DNA of 64,000 bases, from contig NZ_QPID01000008.1 of the NCBI RefSeq assembly GCF_003336225.1, forward strand, positions 62,001 through 126,000, read 5' to 3'. This DNA comes from Corallincola holothuriorum (GTDB taxonomy: Bacteria; Pseudomonadota; Gammaproteobacteria; Enterobacterales; Neiellaceae). The notes under the pieces were generated by a model. That model ran no database searches, was not told the DNA's origin, and saw only the letters and a list, made by a program, of their open reading frames with translations. This document shows, piece by piece, positions 49,612 to 59,437 of this stretch; within the stretch, counting starts at the first letter, position 1; each line of letters opens with the position of its first letter. Position numbers and translations under genes: made by a program.

Positions 49612-51157
49612 GTTGCACTAAGGCGACAAGGGCAAAGGTCAGCATGATAACTAGCCAAACAGGCCAATGACCCAATTGGCTAAATGGTGTTACCCCTGTC
49701 ATCCGTTGTATCGGTAATCTAAGCACGTCTGCGCTAAACATAGGCAGGCGGGCGATCTCTTCACCATACGCGTCTACCGCTGCCGTCACCCCAGTATTGG
49801 TGGCTCTGAGCAATGGCCGTCCTAACTCTTTTGCCCGTGCCCGGGCGATCTCCATATGTTGCTGTGGGCCGATGGAGTCGCCAAACCAAGCGTCGTTACT
49901 GACAGTAAGGAGAAAGTCAGTTTGTTCATTGACGCTACGGCGTAGTTGCTCGGGGAAGGCTATTTCGTAACAGATCGCAGGGGCGATGGTGTAGCCGTTG
50001 GCGACCAGATTGGCTTGCGTATAGTCGCCACGAGAAAACGATGACATCGGAAGATTAAATAGCGGTGCAATTGGTCGCAATAGCTCACCGAAAGGGACAA
50101 ACTCACCGATTGGCAGCAGGTGGTGCTTTTGGTAACGGTTAGCGCTGTGATAGCGATATTCGTAAAGCGGTTTCTGCTGCTTGCCCAAAACAATTAAGGT
50201 GTTGTAGAACTGCCTGGTATCAAAGTTGTAGTCGACGATACCTGAGACGACCGTGGTGTCATTGTGCGTTGCGACATAGTTGAGGTTATCCAGGTACTCT
50301 TGTGCCATTGGTTCTACCGCTGGCACGGCGGCTTCTGGCCAAATGATCAGGTCAGCTTCATAGTGAGGGCGAGTTAGATCCAAGTACTTCAACATCGTCG
50401 GCCACTCTTGATCAGGCTGCCAACGCAGTGATTGTTCTATATTCCCTTGTACCAGAGCGACGTCAACGGGGTCGCCGTTCGGGCTAATAAATTGGATAAA
50501 CGAAAGGCTAAAGCTGCCACCCAGTGTGCACAGGGCAAGTGCCGCCGCAGGCCACTGCCTTTGAGCGACAGTAAGCGCTAATGCGCCGGCAACAATGGTT
50601 GTCACTAGTGAGACTCCAGCGACACCGCTGAGTGGGAACCAGGCTGAAAGCAGGCCATCTAGCTGGCTGTAACCTAATGCTAACCACGGGAAACCGGTAA
50701 GCAGATAGCCGCGGGCAAATTCACCTAGAACCCAGCAAGCGGCGAATAGCAGGATCTGCAAGTAGGGGTTACCGCAGGGGAACTTGCGAGATAACCAACA
50801 TGCCAGGGCAGGGTAGAGCGATAGGTAAGCAGCCAGTAGCAACATTAAGGTCAGGGATACCGGTAAGGGCAGCCCACCAAACTGATCGATACTGATATGC
50901 ACCCATGCGATGCCCACGGCAAATAACCCAAGGCCAAAGGCATAGCCCTGTCTGAATGCCTGCTTTGGCGTACTATCGTGCAGACAAAATGCGAGCACCG
51001 CCATGGATAACAACGCGGTTGGCCACCAGCTCCATGGGGCAAAGCCCAGCACAGAGAAGGCGCCAGCTGCTGCTAATAACAGTGGCTGGCGTAAGCGTTT
51101 TATCCAGCAGTTAAGGCGTGACTTTGAGGCCTTACTGGTGGTGACTGCATCTGCCAC
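49586..51157 (-). CDS. lnt: Apolipoprotein N-acyltransferase
   Basis: Inner-membrane enzyme that adds the third acyl chain to lipoproteins such as BamB, LptE and RlpA encoded nearby. GTG 51157 is chosen: it begins one base after the corC stop and has GGAG upstream, giving 523 residues; the longer frame reads back through corC. About six N-terminal spans lead to a nitrilase domain with Glu in LIIWPEAAVPAVEP, a Lys loop near HLLPIGEFVPFGELL, and Cys in IAPAICYEIAFPEQ. Confidence 0.95.
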   Translation of the reverse strand: MADAVTTSKASKSRLNCWIKRLRQPLLLAAAGAFSVLGFAPWSWWPTALLSMAVLAFCLHDSTPKQAFRQGYAFGLGLFAVGIAWVHISIDQFGGLPLPVSLTLMLLLAAYLSLYPALACWLSRKFPCGNPYLQILLFAACWVLGEFARGYLLTGFPWLALGYSQLDGLLSAWFPLSGVAGVSLVTTIVAGALALTVAQRQWPAAALALCTLGGSFSLSFIQFISPNGDPVDVALVQGNIEQSLRWQPDQEWPTMLKYLDLTRPHYEADLIIWPEAAVPAVEPMAQEYLDNLNYVATHNDTTVVSGIVDYNFDTRQFYNTLIVLGKQQKPLYEYRYHSANRYQKHHLLPIGEFVPFGELLRPIAPLFNLPMSSFSRGDYTQANLVANGYTIAPAICYEIAFPEQLRRSVNEQTDFLLTVSNDAWFGDSIGPQQHMEIARARAKELGRPLLRATNTGVTAAVDAYGEEIARLPMFSADVLRLPIQRMTGVTPFSQLGHWPVWLVIMLTFALVALVQLKDRKAAD

Positions 51158-51158
51158 G

Positions 51159-52040
51159 TTAGAGCTCCGCTGCTTCACCACTTTTGGCATGGGTTGGCAT
51201 GCGGACTTGCAGTTGGCGAATACGTCGTTTATCAGCTTGTACAACCTTAAACTGAATGCCGTTGAGCGTGATGGTTTCGCCACGACCAGGCATGTGGCCG
51301 AAAGCATGACTTAACATTCCGCCGACGGTATCAAACTCGTCATCACTAAATTCGGTGCCGAAATAGTCGTTAAAATCGGCAATTGGCGTCAGCGCCTGAA
51401 TAGCAAAAACTTTGCGGTTGATTTGGCGAATATCGTGCTGATGATCATCAGCGTCAAATTCATCTTCAATTTCGCCAACAATCAGTTCAAGAATATCTTC
51501 AATAGTGACCAGTCCTGACACGCCACCATACTCATCAATGACGATTGCCATATGGTAGCGTTTGGAGCGAAACTCTTTCAGTAGAATATCGACACGTTTG
51601 CTTTCCGGCACGACCACGGCTTTGCGCAGTATCTTGGTAAAGTCGAACTGTTGATCGGTTTTTTTATAGGTGTAGGCGAGCAGATCTTTGGCGTGAAGAA
51701 TGCCCTCGACATGATCTTTGTCTTCACCTATTACCGGAAATCGGCTGTGGGCACTGTCGACCACCAATGGCAGCAACTCTTCTAACGGCTGACATATTTC
51801 AATGGTGATCATCTGCGAGCGCGGGATCATGATATCTCTGACCCTGAGGTCTGATACTTCAAGAACGCCTTCAAGCATTTGACGGCTGTCCTGATTAATC
51901 AGGTTCTTTTCCTGAGCATGTTGTATTAACTGCACCAGGTCTTCGCGATTCTGCGGCTCTTCCTTAAATAGTTGGCTGATCTTATCAAGCCATCCTTTCT
52001 TGGAAGCGCCGTTACTAGAGTGAGGGTTGTCTTCGCTCAT
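51159..52040 (-). CDS. corC: CBS-domain protein CorC (YbeX)
   Basis: Linked to Mg/Co efflux and, in E. coli, to ribosome maturation and heat tolerance. The 293 residues contain two CBS domains (about 68-190; VRDIMIPRSQMITIEICQPL, MAIVIDEYGGVSGLVTIEDI) and a C-terminal CorC/HlyC domain (GMLSHAFGHMPGRGETITLN). No membrane domain is present. It lies between ybeY and lnt. Confidence 0.95.
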   Translation of the reverse strand: MSEDNPHSSNGASKKGWLDKISQLFKEEPQNREDLVQLIQHAQEKNLINQDSRQMLEGVLEVSDLRVRDIMIPRSQMITIEICQPLEELLPLVVDSAHSRFPVIGEDKDHVEGILHAKDLLAYTYKKTDQQFDFTKILRKAVVVPESKRVDILLKEFRSKRYHMAIVIDEYGGVSGLVTIEDILELIVGEIEDEFDADDHQHDIRQINRKVFAIQALTPIADFNDYFGTEFSDDEFDTVGGMLSHAFGHMPGRGETITLNGIQFKVVQADKRRIRQLQVRMPTHAKSGEAAEL

Positions 52041-52073
52041 AGCGCCTTTTGTGGTTCCTTTGCCACTATTGAA

Positions 52074-52535
52074 TTAGTTATCCAATTCTTTGTAGGGATC
52101 ATCATAGCCGAGCTTAGCAAGGATTTGCGTTTCTAATCCTTCCATTTCATCGGCTTCTTCATCATCAATATGATCAAATCCAAGTAAATGCAAGCATCCG
52201 TGTACCACCATATGCGCCCAATGGGCCTCAGCCGCTTTATTTTGTTCCTCAGCCTCCCTGGCGACGACGGCGCAACAGATCACCAAATCACCCAGTAGCG
52301 GCAGCTCAATATGCTCAGGAACGTCAAATGGAAATGACAACACATTGGTCGGTTTGTCTTTACCACGATAGTCGTGGTTCAACTGCTGGCTCTCTTCGCT
52401 CTCAACTAAACGAATGGTGAGTTCGCTCGGCTCGTTGCGCATGGCTAGTGCTGCATCTACCCATTGCTGAAACTGCGCTGCAGTGGGTAGCTGCGCAGCG
52501 TCCGCGGCATATTGCAACTCTAAGGTGACACTCAT
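52074..52535 (-). CDS. ybeY: Endoribonuclease YbeY
   Basis: Metal-dependent RNase for 16S rRNA 3'-end maturation and ribosome quality control. The 153 residues have the three-histidine motif [17 protein letters not shown] near 112-128 and [19 protein letters not shown] near 54-72. The start overlaps the ybeZ stop by four bases. Confidence 0.96.
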   Translation of the reverse strand: MSVTLELQYAADAAQLPTAAQFQQWVDAALAMRNEPSELTIRLVESEESQQLNHDYRGKDKPTNVLSFPFDVPEHIELPLLGDLVICCAVVAREAEEQNKAAEAHWAHMVVHGCLHLLGFDHIDDEEADEMEGLETQILAKLGYDDPYKELDN

Positions 52536-53569
52536 TGGCTGTCGGTTCCGCTCAACGCTGCACGTTTGTCGACTTCCAGCTTTTGCTCGAAATCTTCGTA
52601 TGCCTGCACAATTCGTTGGACAACTGGGTGGCGGACGACATCGGCGGCTTGAAACAGGTTAAAGCTGATGCCGTCGATCTCTTTCAATACTTCGATGGCA
52701 TGGCGTAAGCCGCTTTTTTGCGAGCGCGGCAGGTCGATCTGGGTTATATCCCCGGTGATCACCGCTTTCGAGTTAAAACCTATTCGGGTCAGGAACATCT
52801 TCATCTGTTCCACCGTGGTGTTCTGCGCTTCATCGAGAATGACGAAGGCGTCATTGAGCGTACGTCCGCGCATATAAGCGAGAGGGGCTACTTCGATGAC
52901 ATTTCGTTCAATCAGTCGTTCAACCTTTTCAAACCCTAACATCTCAAAAAGTGCGTCATACAGCGGGCGTAGGTAGGGGTCCACTTTCTGGCTGAGGTCG
53001 CCGGGTAAGAACCCGAGCTTCTCGCCAGCTTCAACCGCGGGGCGTGTCAGTAAAATACGGCGGACATCCTGACGCTCTAATGCATCCACTGCGGCGGCAA
53101 CGGCGAGGTAAGTTTTACCGGTACCGGCGGGGCCAATGCCGAAACTGATGTCGTTGAGTAGAATGTTTGCGACATAGCTGTTCTGGTTGGGATTACGAGG
53201 CTTGATAACACCGCGTTTGGTTTTGATAAACAGCTCTTTGGCCGGGCTGACCATCTCTTTTGGAGTGATCTGCTCAACAATACGGCTTTCTTGGATCGCT
53301 AGATGTACCTGATGGGCATCCAGTTCCGAAAGTTTGCCTTTGACTGTTTGGGTTTCGACGTAGAGCTTTTTCAACAGCTCGCCCGTAGCCACAGCGGTAC
53401 TCTCGCTGCCAATAACGCGAAAGCTGTTGTCACGGTAGCTGATCTCGACACCGAGGCGACGTTCAATCTGCTTCAAGTTGTCGTCGAAAGGGCCACAAAG
53501 GCTAGAGAGACGCTTATTATCGGCGGGCTCTAATGTTACGTCATGGGTACTAATTTGAGTGCTCAACAT
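52532..53569 (-). CDS. ybeZ: PhoH-family ATPase YbeZ
   Basis: Putative ATPase that works with YbeY in RNA metabolism. The 345 residues have the Walker A site [20 protein letters not shown] near 146 and Walker B in [15 protein letters not shown] near 238. [20 protein letters not shown] follows. The order miaB-ybeZ-ybeY-corC-lnt is the standard operon. Confidence 0.95.
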   Translation of the reverse strand: MLSTQISTHDVTLEPADNKRLSSLCGPFDDNLKQIERRLGVEISYRDNSFRVIGSESTAVATGELLKKLYVETQTVKGKLSELDAHQVHLAIQESRIVEQITPKEMVSPAKELFIKTKRGVIKPRNPNQNSYVANILLNDISFGIGPAGTGKTYLAVAAAVDALERQDVRRILLTRPAVEAGEKLGFLPGDLSQKVDPYLRPLYDALFEMLGFEKVERLIERNVIEVAPLAYMRGRTLNDAFVILDEAQNTTVEQMKMFLTRIGFNSKAVITGDITQIDLPRSQKSGLRHAIEVLKEIDGISFNLFQAADVVRHPVVQRIVQAYEDFEQKLEVDKRAALSGTDSQ

Positions 53570-53608
53570 CTACCTCCTGACCGGCGCTTAGCGTCGGCCA
53601 GTTTGGAA

Positions 53609-55036
53609 TTAGTTAGGGGTGAAAGTCGCAACGCCCAGCTCATCTACGCCATTACCCTGGCGTATGATCTCTGCGGGTGAAACGTCACTACGCAGAGACA
53701 TTTCTGCTTCAGTGCGGATCAGCTCACCGCGGAGTGAATTTGGCAATACTTCGGTGATCTTGACGTCAACAAATTGCCCGATAGAGGAGTGTGGCCCTTC
53801 AAAGTTGACCACACGGTTGTTTTCGGTACGGCCGCGTAACTCCATAGGGTTTTTCCGTGATGGTCCTTCCACCAGAATACGCTGTTCGCTGCCGATCATG
53901 CGGCGACCGATCTGTTGTGCTTGTTGCGTGATACGGTTTTGTAACAGATAAAGACGCTGCTTCTTGGTCTCTTCGTCGATATCGTCAATCATATCGGCTG
54001 CAGGTGTGCCGGGACGCGCGCTGTAGACAAAGCTGAAGCTTAGATCGTAGCCAACGTCCTGGATCAGGTTCATGGTGGCTTCAAAATCATCTGCGGTTTC
54101 GCCAGGGAAGCCGATGATAAAATCTGAGCTCATGCTGATATCTGGACGGATCTTACGCAGACGTCGGATCTTCGATTTGTATTCCAGTGCGGTGTGCCCA
54201 CGCTTCATCATGGTCAAAATGCGATCGGAGCCACTTTGAACCGGTAGATGTAGGTGGCTCACTAATTCTGGCAGTTCAGCGTATACGTCAATCAGATCAT
54301 CGCTAAATTCGACCGGATGAGAGGTGGTATAGCGAATGCGATCAATGCCATCGATGGCGGCAATGTAGCGCAATAGATCGGCGAAATGGCAGATGTCACC
54401 CTCATTAGTGTCACCGCGGTAGGCGTTAACGTTTTGCCCCAGCAGGTTGACCTCACGAACACCTTGGTCTGCCAGTTGCGCCACTTCGAACAAGACATCA
54501 TCCAGTGGTCGGCTGACCTCTTCGCCACGGGTATACGGTACAACACAGAAGGTGCAGTACTTTGAACAGCCTTCCATGATAGAGACAAAAGCCGTTGGAC
54601 CTTCAGCTCTAGGCTCTGGTAAACGGTCGAATTTTTCAATTTCTGGGAAGCTAACATCGACCACGGGTGCACTGTCATTCTGCACGCTACGGATCATTTC
54701 AGGCAGGCGGTGCAAAGTTTGCGGGCCAAACACGATATCTACATAGGGAGCACGTTGGCGCAGCGCGTCACCTTCTTGGGACGCAACACAACCGCCAACA
54801 CCAATCACCAGGTTGGGGTTTTGCTCTTTCAGTTCGCGCCAGCGACCAAGTTGATGAAATACCTTTTCTTGAGCCTTTTCCCTGATTGAACAGGTGTTTA
54901 GCAGTAGAAGGTCGGCTTCTGCCGGTTCTTCCGTCAGCTGGTAACCGCCGATCGAATTGAGTAGGTCTGCCATCTTTGACGAGTCGTACTCGTTCATCTG
55001 ACAACCCCAAGTTTTGATATGCAGTTTTTTGCTCAT
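53609..55036 (-). CDS. miaB: tRNA-2-methylthio-N6-isopentenyladenosine synthase MiaB
   Basis: Radical-SAM methylthiotransferase acting on A37 of tRNAs that read UNN codons. The 475 residues have N-terminal cluster cysteines ([32 protein letters not shown]), the radical-SAM motif [18 protein letters not shown] near 156, and a C-terminal TRAM domain. It is the first gene of the leftward operon. Confidence 0.97.
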   Translation of the reverse strand: MSKKLHIKTWGCQMNEYDSSKMADLLNSIGGYQLTEEPAEADLLLLNTCSIREKAQEKVFHQLGRWRELKEQNPNLVIGVGGCVASQEGDALRQRAPYVDIVFGPQTLHRLPEMIRSVQNDSAPVVDVSFPEIEKFDRLPEPRAEGPTAFVSIMEGCSKYCTFCVVPYTRGEEVSRPLDDVLFEVAQLADQGVREVNLLGQNVNAYRGDTNEGDICHFADLLRYIAAIDGIDRIRYTTSHPVEFSDDLIDVYAELPELVSHLHLPVQSGSDRILTMMKRGHTALEYKSKIRRLRKIRPDISMSSDFIIGFPGETADDFEATMNLIQDVGYDLSFSFVYSARPGTPAADMIDDIDEETKKQRLYLLQNRITQQAQQIGRRMIGSEQRILVEGPSRKNPMELRGRTENNRVVNFEGPHSSIGQFVDVKITEVLPNSLRGELIRTEAEMSLRSDVSPAEIIRQGNGVDELGVATFTPN

Positions 55037-55115
55037 GTGCCGCCTAACCTATTACGAAATTGCTTTCCCGAATTCGGGGGCAGGCATTTTACTCTGAATG
55101 GGCGGCAGTGGCTAG

Positions 55116-55141
55116 AAAAAGGCCGCTCGGGATTGAGCGGC
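55116..55141 (-). terminator. Intrinsic terminator after the small secreted protein gene
   Basis: On the minus strand GCCGCTC and GAGCGGC form a 7-bp stem with a 6-base loop, followed by C and five T. It separates this gene from miaB. Confidence 0.75.
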
Positions 55142-55179
55142 AAGCTATGTTTGCCATGAGCGGCTGGGAAAATCAGTCG

Positions 55180-55473
55180 TTAACCGTTGCACTCCGTCAT
55201 CGGCAGTAAAGCAGCTTCCGGCAGTTGCGGTGCCATTCTGGCCTGCATCTCTTGGGATGGCTGTTGATGGCTAGCCACTTCGGAAGTCGCAAAACTTTCT
55301 GCCAAAGCCAGCTGCGCACTGTGGCGGATCTCTGCTTTGAGCTGTTGTTGCAGTGTTTGCTGGGTTTGCACCATCAATGCTTTACTGTCAGTCATCTTCT
55401 CTGCTGCTTGCACGGCGCTGGTGTGGCTTAATAGCAGTGCAGTTAGCGTGGCGACAATTGTTTTGCTAACCAT
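55180..55473 (-). CDS. Small secreted protein of unknown function
   Basis: Not recognised. The 97 residues have a signal peptide (VATLTALLLSHTSAVQA, cleavage near residue 23). The mature part is Gln- and Ala-rich and helical (MVQTQQTLQQQLKAEIRHSA, then QLALAESFATSE), with one Cys near the C-terminus (MTECNG). GGAG lies 9 bases before ATG 55473. Size, signal and the QTxQTL stretch recall the secreted repeat protein at 4464-4874, but the likeness is too short to prove kinship. Confidence 0.65.
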   Translation of the reverse strand: MVSKTIVATLTALLLSHTSAVQAAEKMTDSKALMVQTQQTLQQQLKAEIRHSAQLALAESFATSEVASHQQPSQEMQARMAPQLPEAALLPMTECNG

Positions 55474-55714
55474 GATTTCAACTCCATATCCTTTGGTAGC
55501 ACCGGTTTTTGCCAGAGCTTTCCAGTGCGTGATTAATGTGAGTTGAAGAGTAGTCCTATAGATATGTCAGTGTTGTGCAAGATGTAAGCAACCTTGTCTG
55601 TGCGGCGGAACTATCATGTTTGCTTACAATTGTTGAAAAAAATAAGCAGTGAAAACCGTGGTTATTCTTGGAAAAAAGTTCGCGTACACTGTCTAGGTTG
55701 ATCAAGGAGCTGTT

Positions 55715-56878
55715 ATGGAAAGGTTTGAGCTGATAGTTGTGGGCGGCGGCATGGTGGGCGCATCGTTGGCGTTGAAAGTAGCTATGAGTGGCGTGCGAGT
55801 AGCCTTGATAGAGAAACGACCGCCAGCAGAGTTTGAACCTAGCAGTCCTTGTGGTTTACGGGTTTCCGCACTTAATCGCAGCTCTGAATCATTGTTAGAG
55901 ACTGTGGGGGCCTGGCCAGAGCTGATGGCTATGCGCAGCCACTGTTATCGGCGTTTGTCGGTGTGGCAGCAGGGGGGAAGCCGGACTGACTTTGATGCCT
56001 CGGAGGTAGGTGAAGCTCACTTAGGCTACCTAGTAGAAAATGATCTGATTCAGCGCGCGTTGTGGAACGCGTTGGAACAGAGCAATGTCGCTCTTTACAC
56101 ACCAGACTCCGTTGTTGAGTTAGCGCAAGAGAGTAGCGCCTGCCATCTCAAGTTAGAGAGCGGGGCGGTGTTGCAAGGGGCGTTAGTGGTGGCGGCGGAT
56201 GGTGCGGATTCTAAAATGCGTTCGCTGGCCGGTATTGGGGTGACTGGATGGGATTATCAACAACACGCCTTGGTGGTGGCCGTTAAACTGCAGCAGCCTG
56301 CCCCTGATATTACCTGGCAATCTTATGTTGAGAGTGGTCCTAGAGCGTTCTTACCATTGGCGGAAGAGCAAGCATCATTGGTGTGGTACCACTACCCGCA
56401 TGAAGTGAAGAGGTTGCGGTCGATGGCGCCACTGAAGTTAGCGGAGGCGGTCCGAGAAGCGTTTCCAGATGATCTTCCTGAGTTTGAGATCCTGAACCAA
56501 AGTAGTTTTCCCCTTAAGCGGCAACATGCTAACCATTATGTGTCTGGGCGAGTGGTGCTGGTGGGGGATGCGGCTCATGTGATTAATCCGATGGCGGGGC
56601 AGGGAGTTAATCTGGGATTTCAAGATGTGATCGCTTTGTCTGAGCAGCTAGCTGCAGTGCAGCCTGACGAGTGGCCACAAGCGGCGCAGGCCTATGAGCG
56701 CAAACGGCGCGGCGCAAATTTACTGATGATGAGTACCATGGATGGCCTGTATGCGACGTTTGGTAGCGATAAGATGCCGCTGCGGATATTGCGTAGTGTT
56801 GGATTGTGGGCAGCCAATAGAGCAACGCCTTTGAAAGCTTCAGCGTTGCGCTATGCCATGGGGTTGCCACTTATTTGA
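55715..56878 (+). CDS. ubiF: FAD-dependent ubiquinone hydroxylase (UbiF type)
   Basis: Flavin monooxygenase of the UbiH/UbiF/COQ6 family. By position next to miaB and the Met/Leu/Gln tRNA cluster it is the C6 hydroxylase of ubiquinone synthesis. The 387 residues have the FAD motif LIVVGGGMVGASLALKVAMS near 6, VVAADGADSKMR near 160, and GDAAHVINPMAGQGVNLGFQ near 288. AAGGAG precedes ATG 55715. Paralogues differ little in motif, so the exact carbon hydroxylated rests on synteny. Confidence 0.88.
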   Translation: MERFELIVVGGGMVGASLALKVAMSGVRVALIEKRPPAEFEPSSPCGLRVSALNRSSESLLETVGAWPELMAMRSHCYRRLSVWQQGGSRTDFDASEVGEAHLGYLVENDLIQRALWNALEQSNVALYTPDSVVELAQESSACHLKLESGAVLQGALVVAADGADSKMRSLAGIGVTGWDYQQHALVVAVKLQQPAPDITWQSYVESGPRAFLPLAEEQASLVWYHYPHEVKRLRSMAPLKLAEAVREAFPDDLPEFEILNQSSFPLKRQHANHYVSGRVVLVGDAAHVINPMAGQGVNLGFQDVIALSEQLAAVQPDEWPQAAQAYERKRRGANLLMMSTMDGLYATFGSDKMPLRILRSVGLWAANRATPLKASALRYAMGLPLI

Positions 56879-56900
56879 GTGGTTCTGCTAAACAAAACTA

Positions 56901-56928
56901 AAAAAGCCCAGCATTAGCTGGGCTTTTT
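56901..56928. terminator. Bidirectional terminator between ubiF and the tRNA cluster
   Basis: AAAAAGCCCAGC and GCTGGGCTTTTT form a 12-bp perfect stem with an ATTA loop. Confidence 0.9.
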
Positions 56929-56935
56929 TAGTATA

Positions 56936-57010
56936 TGGCTGGGATACCAGGATTCGAACCTGGGAATGGCGGGATCAAAACCCGCTGCCTTACCGCTTGG
57001 CGATATCCCA
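56936..57010 (-). tRNA. tRNA-Gln (anticodon TTG), copy 2
   Basis: The minus strand folds as a 75-base cloverleaf starting TGGGATATCGCC, with anticodon loop TTTTGAT, T-loop GGTTCGAATCC and an encoded CCA end. It is identical over its whole length to the copy at 57044-57118. Confidence 0.97.
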
Positions 57011-57043
57011 ATTGTTTGGTGTGGCTTGCTCAGCCAGAGAAAA

Positions 57044-57118
57044 TGGCTGGGATACCAGGATTCGAACCTGGGAATGGCGGGATCAAAACCCGCTGCCTTA
57101 CCGCTTGGCGATATCCCA
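57044..57118 (-). tRNA. tRNA-Gln (anticodon TTG), copy 1
   Basis: Same 75-base sequence as its neighbour, with encoded CCA. Only 33 bases separate the two copies. It lies 13 bases from the tRNA-Leu gene, so all are processed from one precursor. Confidence 0.97.
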
Positions 57119-57131
57119 ACAAACAATCACA

Positions 57132-57216
<85 letters not shown>

Positions 57217-57241
57217 ATTCTTACTGTGACATTAGAAGATA

Positions 57242-57318
57242 TGGTGGCTATGGCGGGACTTGAACCTGCGACCCCAGCATTATGAGTGCTGTGCTCTAAC
57301 CAGCTGAGCTACATAGCC
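57242..57318 (-). tRNA. tRNA-Met (elongator, anticodon CAT)
   Basis: A 77-base cloverleaf on the minus strand, starting GGCTATGTAGCTCAG, with anticodon loop CTCATAA and encoded CCA. It pairs at position 1-72 as an elongator rather than the initiator. It is promoter-proximal in the Met-Leu-Gln-Gln cluster, which resembles a shortened E. coli metT-leuW-glnU-glnW operon. Confidence 0.96.
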
Positions 57319-57357
57319 ACTACTATCTTCTAACTTTGCCCCTTTCGGGTGGCGCGT

Positions 57358-57386
57358 ATTATGCGAATAGGCCCCTACCTCGTCAA
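57358..57386 (-). promoter_or_regulatory. Promoter of the tRNA cluster
   Basis: On the minus strand TTGACG (57381-57386), a 17-base spacer and CATAAT (57358-57363). The GC-rich discriminator that follows (ACGCGCC) is typical of stringently controlled stable-RNA promoters. Confidence 0.75.
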
Positions 57387-57582
57387 CCCCCAATTTCGTT
57401 CTTTTTTCTATTTGCACATACTCTGAACAATTTGAACGAATTCTCAGCACCAATTTGAGGTGTGTGTGCAGATAATTGGACGGTTATAAGGAAATGCCAG
57501 ATAAATGCGGCTTGGCGAAGATGGAGGTGAGCGTCTTCGCTGGTTAGAATAGCGTCGAATTTACTGAATATCATGGGTAGTT

Positions 57583-59424
57583 ATGTTTTTTAAACGGATT
57601 GGAATACTGATAACTGTTAGCTTGGCTATGCTGTTCTCTTCACTTCAAGTGAATGCTGCCAATGTCTCTGATGTGCAATACAGCATAAGCATGACTGATC
57701 CCGCGCATCATATTGCTGACGTGTCTATTACTCTTGATGCTGACGTCGGTACTTTGGATCTGTATTTGCCTGTATGGCGAAGTGGTAAATATCGTATTTT
57801 ACCTTTAGCCAACGGAGTTCGTCGATTTTCTGCGGTCGACTCACAGCAGCAAACACTCGCTTGGATGAAAGCTGATAAAAGTCATTGGCAAGTCGATGTT
57901 AAGCATGCTTCTGTGATCACCATTTCTTATCAAATCTACGCAAACATGTTGAGTGATAGAGTCCGTCATATTGATGATAGCCACGCTTTTCTTGATGCGT
58001 CTGGGGTATTTATGTATTCGCCCAAGCACCGAGATTTACCCTTAAGCGTGGTTTTGAATGTCCCTGAAAAGTGGCAATCGCGTAGCGGTATGAAGAGCTT
58101 GGCGCCCCATCACTTTGTTGCTGACAACTATGATGTATTGGTTGATTCGCCTATTGAGAGTGGAATTCATGAATATCACAGCTTTAGTGTTGGTGATCGG
58201 GAGTACGGCTTATTGTTTTGGGGAAGGGGGAATCACGATAGTCAACAGGTGATCACAGACCTGAAAAAGCTGGATAAAGCCGCAGGGGAGTTGTGGGGAG
58301 ATTATCCGTTCAACGACTACCTCTATATGGTGCATGGCACCAGCGGAGCACGGGGTGCTACGGAGCATTTGAACTCAACCATCATTCAGTTCCCTTGGTA
58401 TGCTTTTCATGAGCGCAAGGACTATATCCGCTTTATTTCCACTTCTGCCCACGAATTGATTCATACTTGGAATGTCAAAGCGTATCGACCTAAAGGACTA
58501 ACGCCTTACGGCTATCAGCAGGAAAATTACACGCCGTTATTGTGGATCGCAGAGGGCTCAACGAGCTACTACGATTTGTTGCTACCAGTGCGTGCAGGGG
58601 TGGTAACAGAGAAAGAGTTTCTGGAGCTGTTTGCTAAAGAGTTGCAGTCGTATATGAATCGTCCAGGAAAGTCAGAAATGTCAGTCGCTGAGGCGAGTTT
58701 TGATTGGTGGATTGAAGGTGGTGGTGATAGAGGGCATAACCACAGCGTTAGTATCTACGGTGAAGGCTCGTTGGTCTCTTGGTTTTGGGATGTACAGTTG
58801 CGTCAAAGCAGCGGTGGTGAAGCTAGTTGGGATGATCTGCATCGCGCGCTCTATCGAGGGTTTTCTGTTACCCAAGGCGAAGGCTATCAAGTGGCGGACG
58901 TACAGAAAATCCTCGGTGATTTGAGTGGTGATGATATTTCACATTCTTGGGCAAACTACGTTGATGGCACTGAAACGTTAGACATTGCTACGCTGCTTGA
59001 ACATTTCGGTTTGAGTATGGAGTGGCAGCATGACGATGCGATTGCTGATGCCGGGTGGAAGTTGGCAAACAAGCAGGGACGCTGGTTGGTTCAACAGGTG
59101 AGCCGTGGTAAGCCCGCATGGGCTGCTGGCATAACGGCAGACGATCAGATCTTAGCTATTAATGGCCAGCGTCTTTCTTCCGCGTCGGCTAAGAGTATTC
59201 TTACCCAGCATAAACCCGGTGACAGCGTGGTGGTCCATTATTTTCGCCGAGACGAATTGTTAAGAACGACAATGACATTGCAGGGTTCAAAAGGAAAACT
59301 AAAACTGGTCAAGGACAAAGCAGCGTCACCGATGCAACAGGCTCAATATGAAAGCTGGACGGGCCAACCTTTTTTCGAAGAAGTTGCTTCTGAAAAGCCG
59401 GTTAACAGCGCTAACAAAGAGTAA
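57583..59424 (+). CDS. M61-family metallopeptidase with PDZ domain
   Basis: Exported zinc aminopeptidase of the glycyl-aminopeptidase family. The 613 residues have a signal peptide (ILITVSLAMLFSSLQVNA, cleavage near 25) and an N-terminal beta domain. The active site is HELIHTWN with His 290, Glu 291 and His 294; the third ligand Glu 324 lies in WIAEGSTSYYDLLL. GARGATEHLNS near 274 stands at the family GxMEN position, with Thr in place of Met. A PDZ domain (about 505-580; ITADDQILAINGQRL) follows. A role in peptide turnover in the periplasm is inferred. Confidence 0.88.
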   Translation: MFFKRIGILITVSLAMLFSSLQVNAANVSDVQYSISMTDPAHHIADVSITLDADVGTLDLYLPVWRSGKYRILPLANGVRRFSAVDSQQQTLAWMKADKSHWQVDVKHASVITISYQIYANMLSDRVRHIDDSHAFLDASGVFMYSPKHRDLPLSVVLNVPEKWQSRSGMKSLAPHHFVADNYDVLVDSPIESGIHEYHSFSVGDREYGLLFWGRGNHDSQQVITDLKKLDKAAGELWGDYPFNDYLYMVHGTSGARGATEHLNSTIIQFPWYAFHERKDYIRFISTSAHELIHTWNVKAYRPKGLTPYGYQQENYTPLLWIAEGSTSYYDLLLPVRAGVVTEKEFLELFAKELQSYMNRPGKSEMSVAEASFDWWIEGGGDRGHNHSVSIYGEGSLVSWFWDVQLRQSSGGEASWDDLHRALYRGFSVTQGEGYQVADVQKILGDLSGDDISHSWANYVDGTETLDIATLLEHFGLSMEWQHDDAIADAGWKLANKQGRWLVQQVSRGKPAWAAGITADDQILAINGQRLSSASAKSILTQHKPGDSVVVHYFRRDELLRTTMTLQGSKGKLKLVKDKAASPMQQAQYESWTGQPFFEEVASEKPVNSANKE

Positions 59425-59437
59425 TCGAGGATGTTCG

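Noticed and set aside
49158-51307. Long version of lnt (573 residues) starting inside corC
   Set aside because: The extra 50 residues are corC sequence in another frame; GTG 51157 has a ribosome site and fits the Lnt start.
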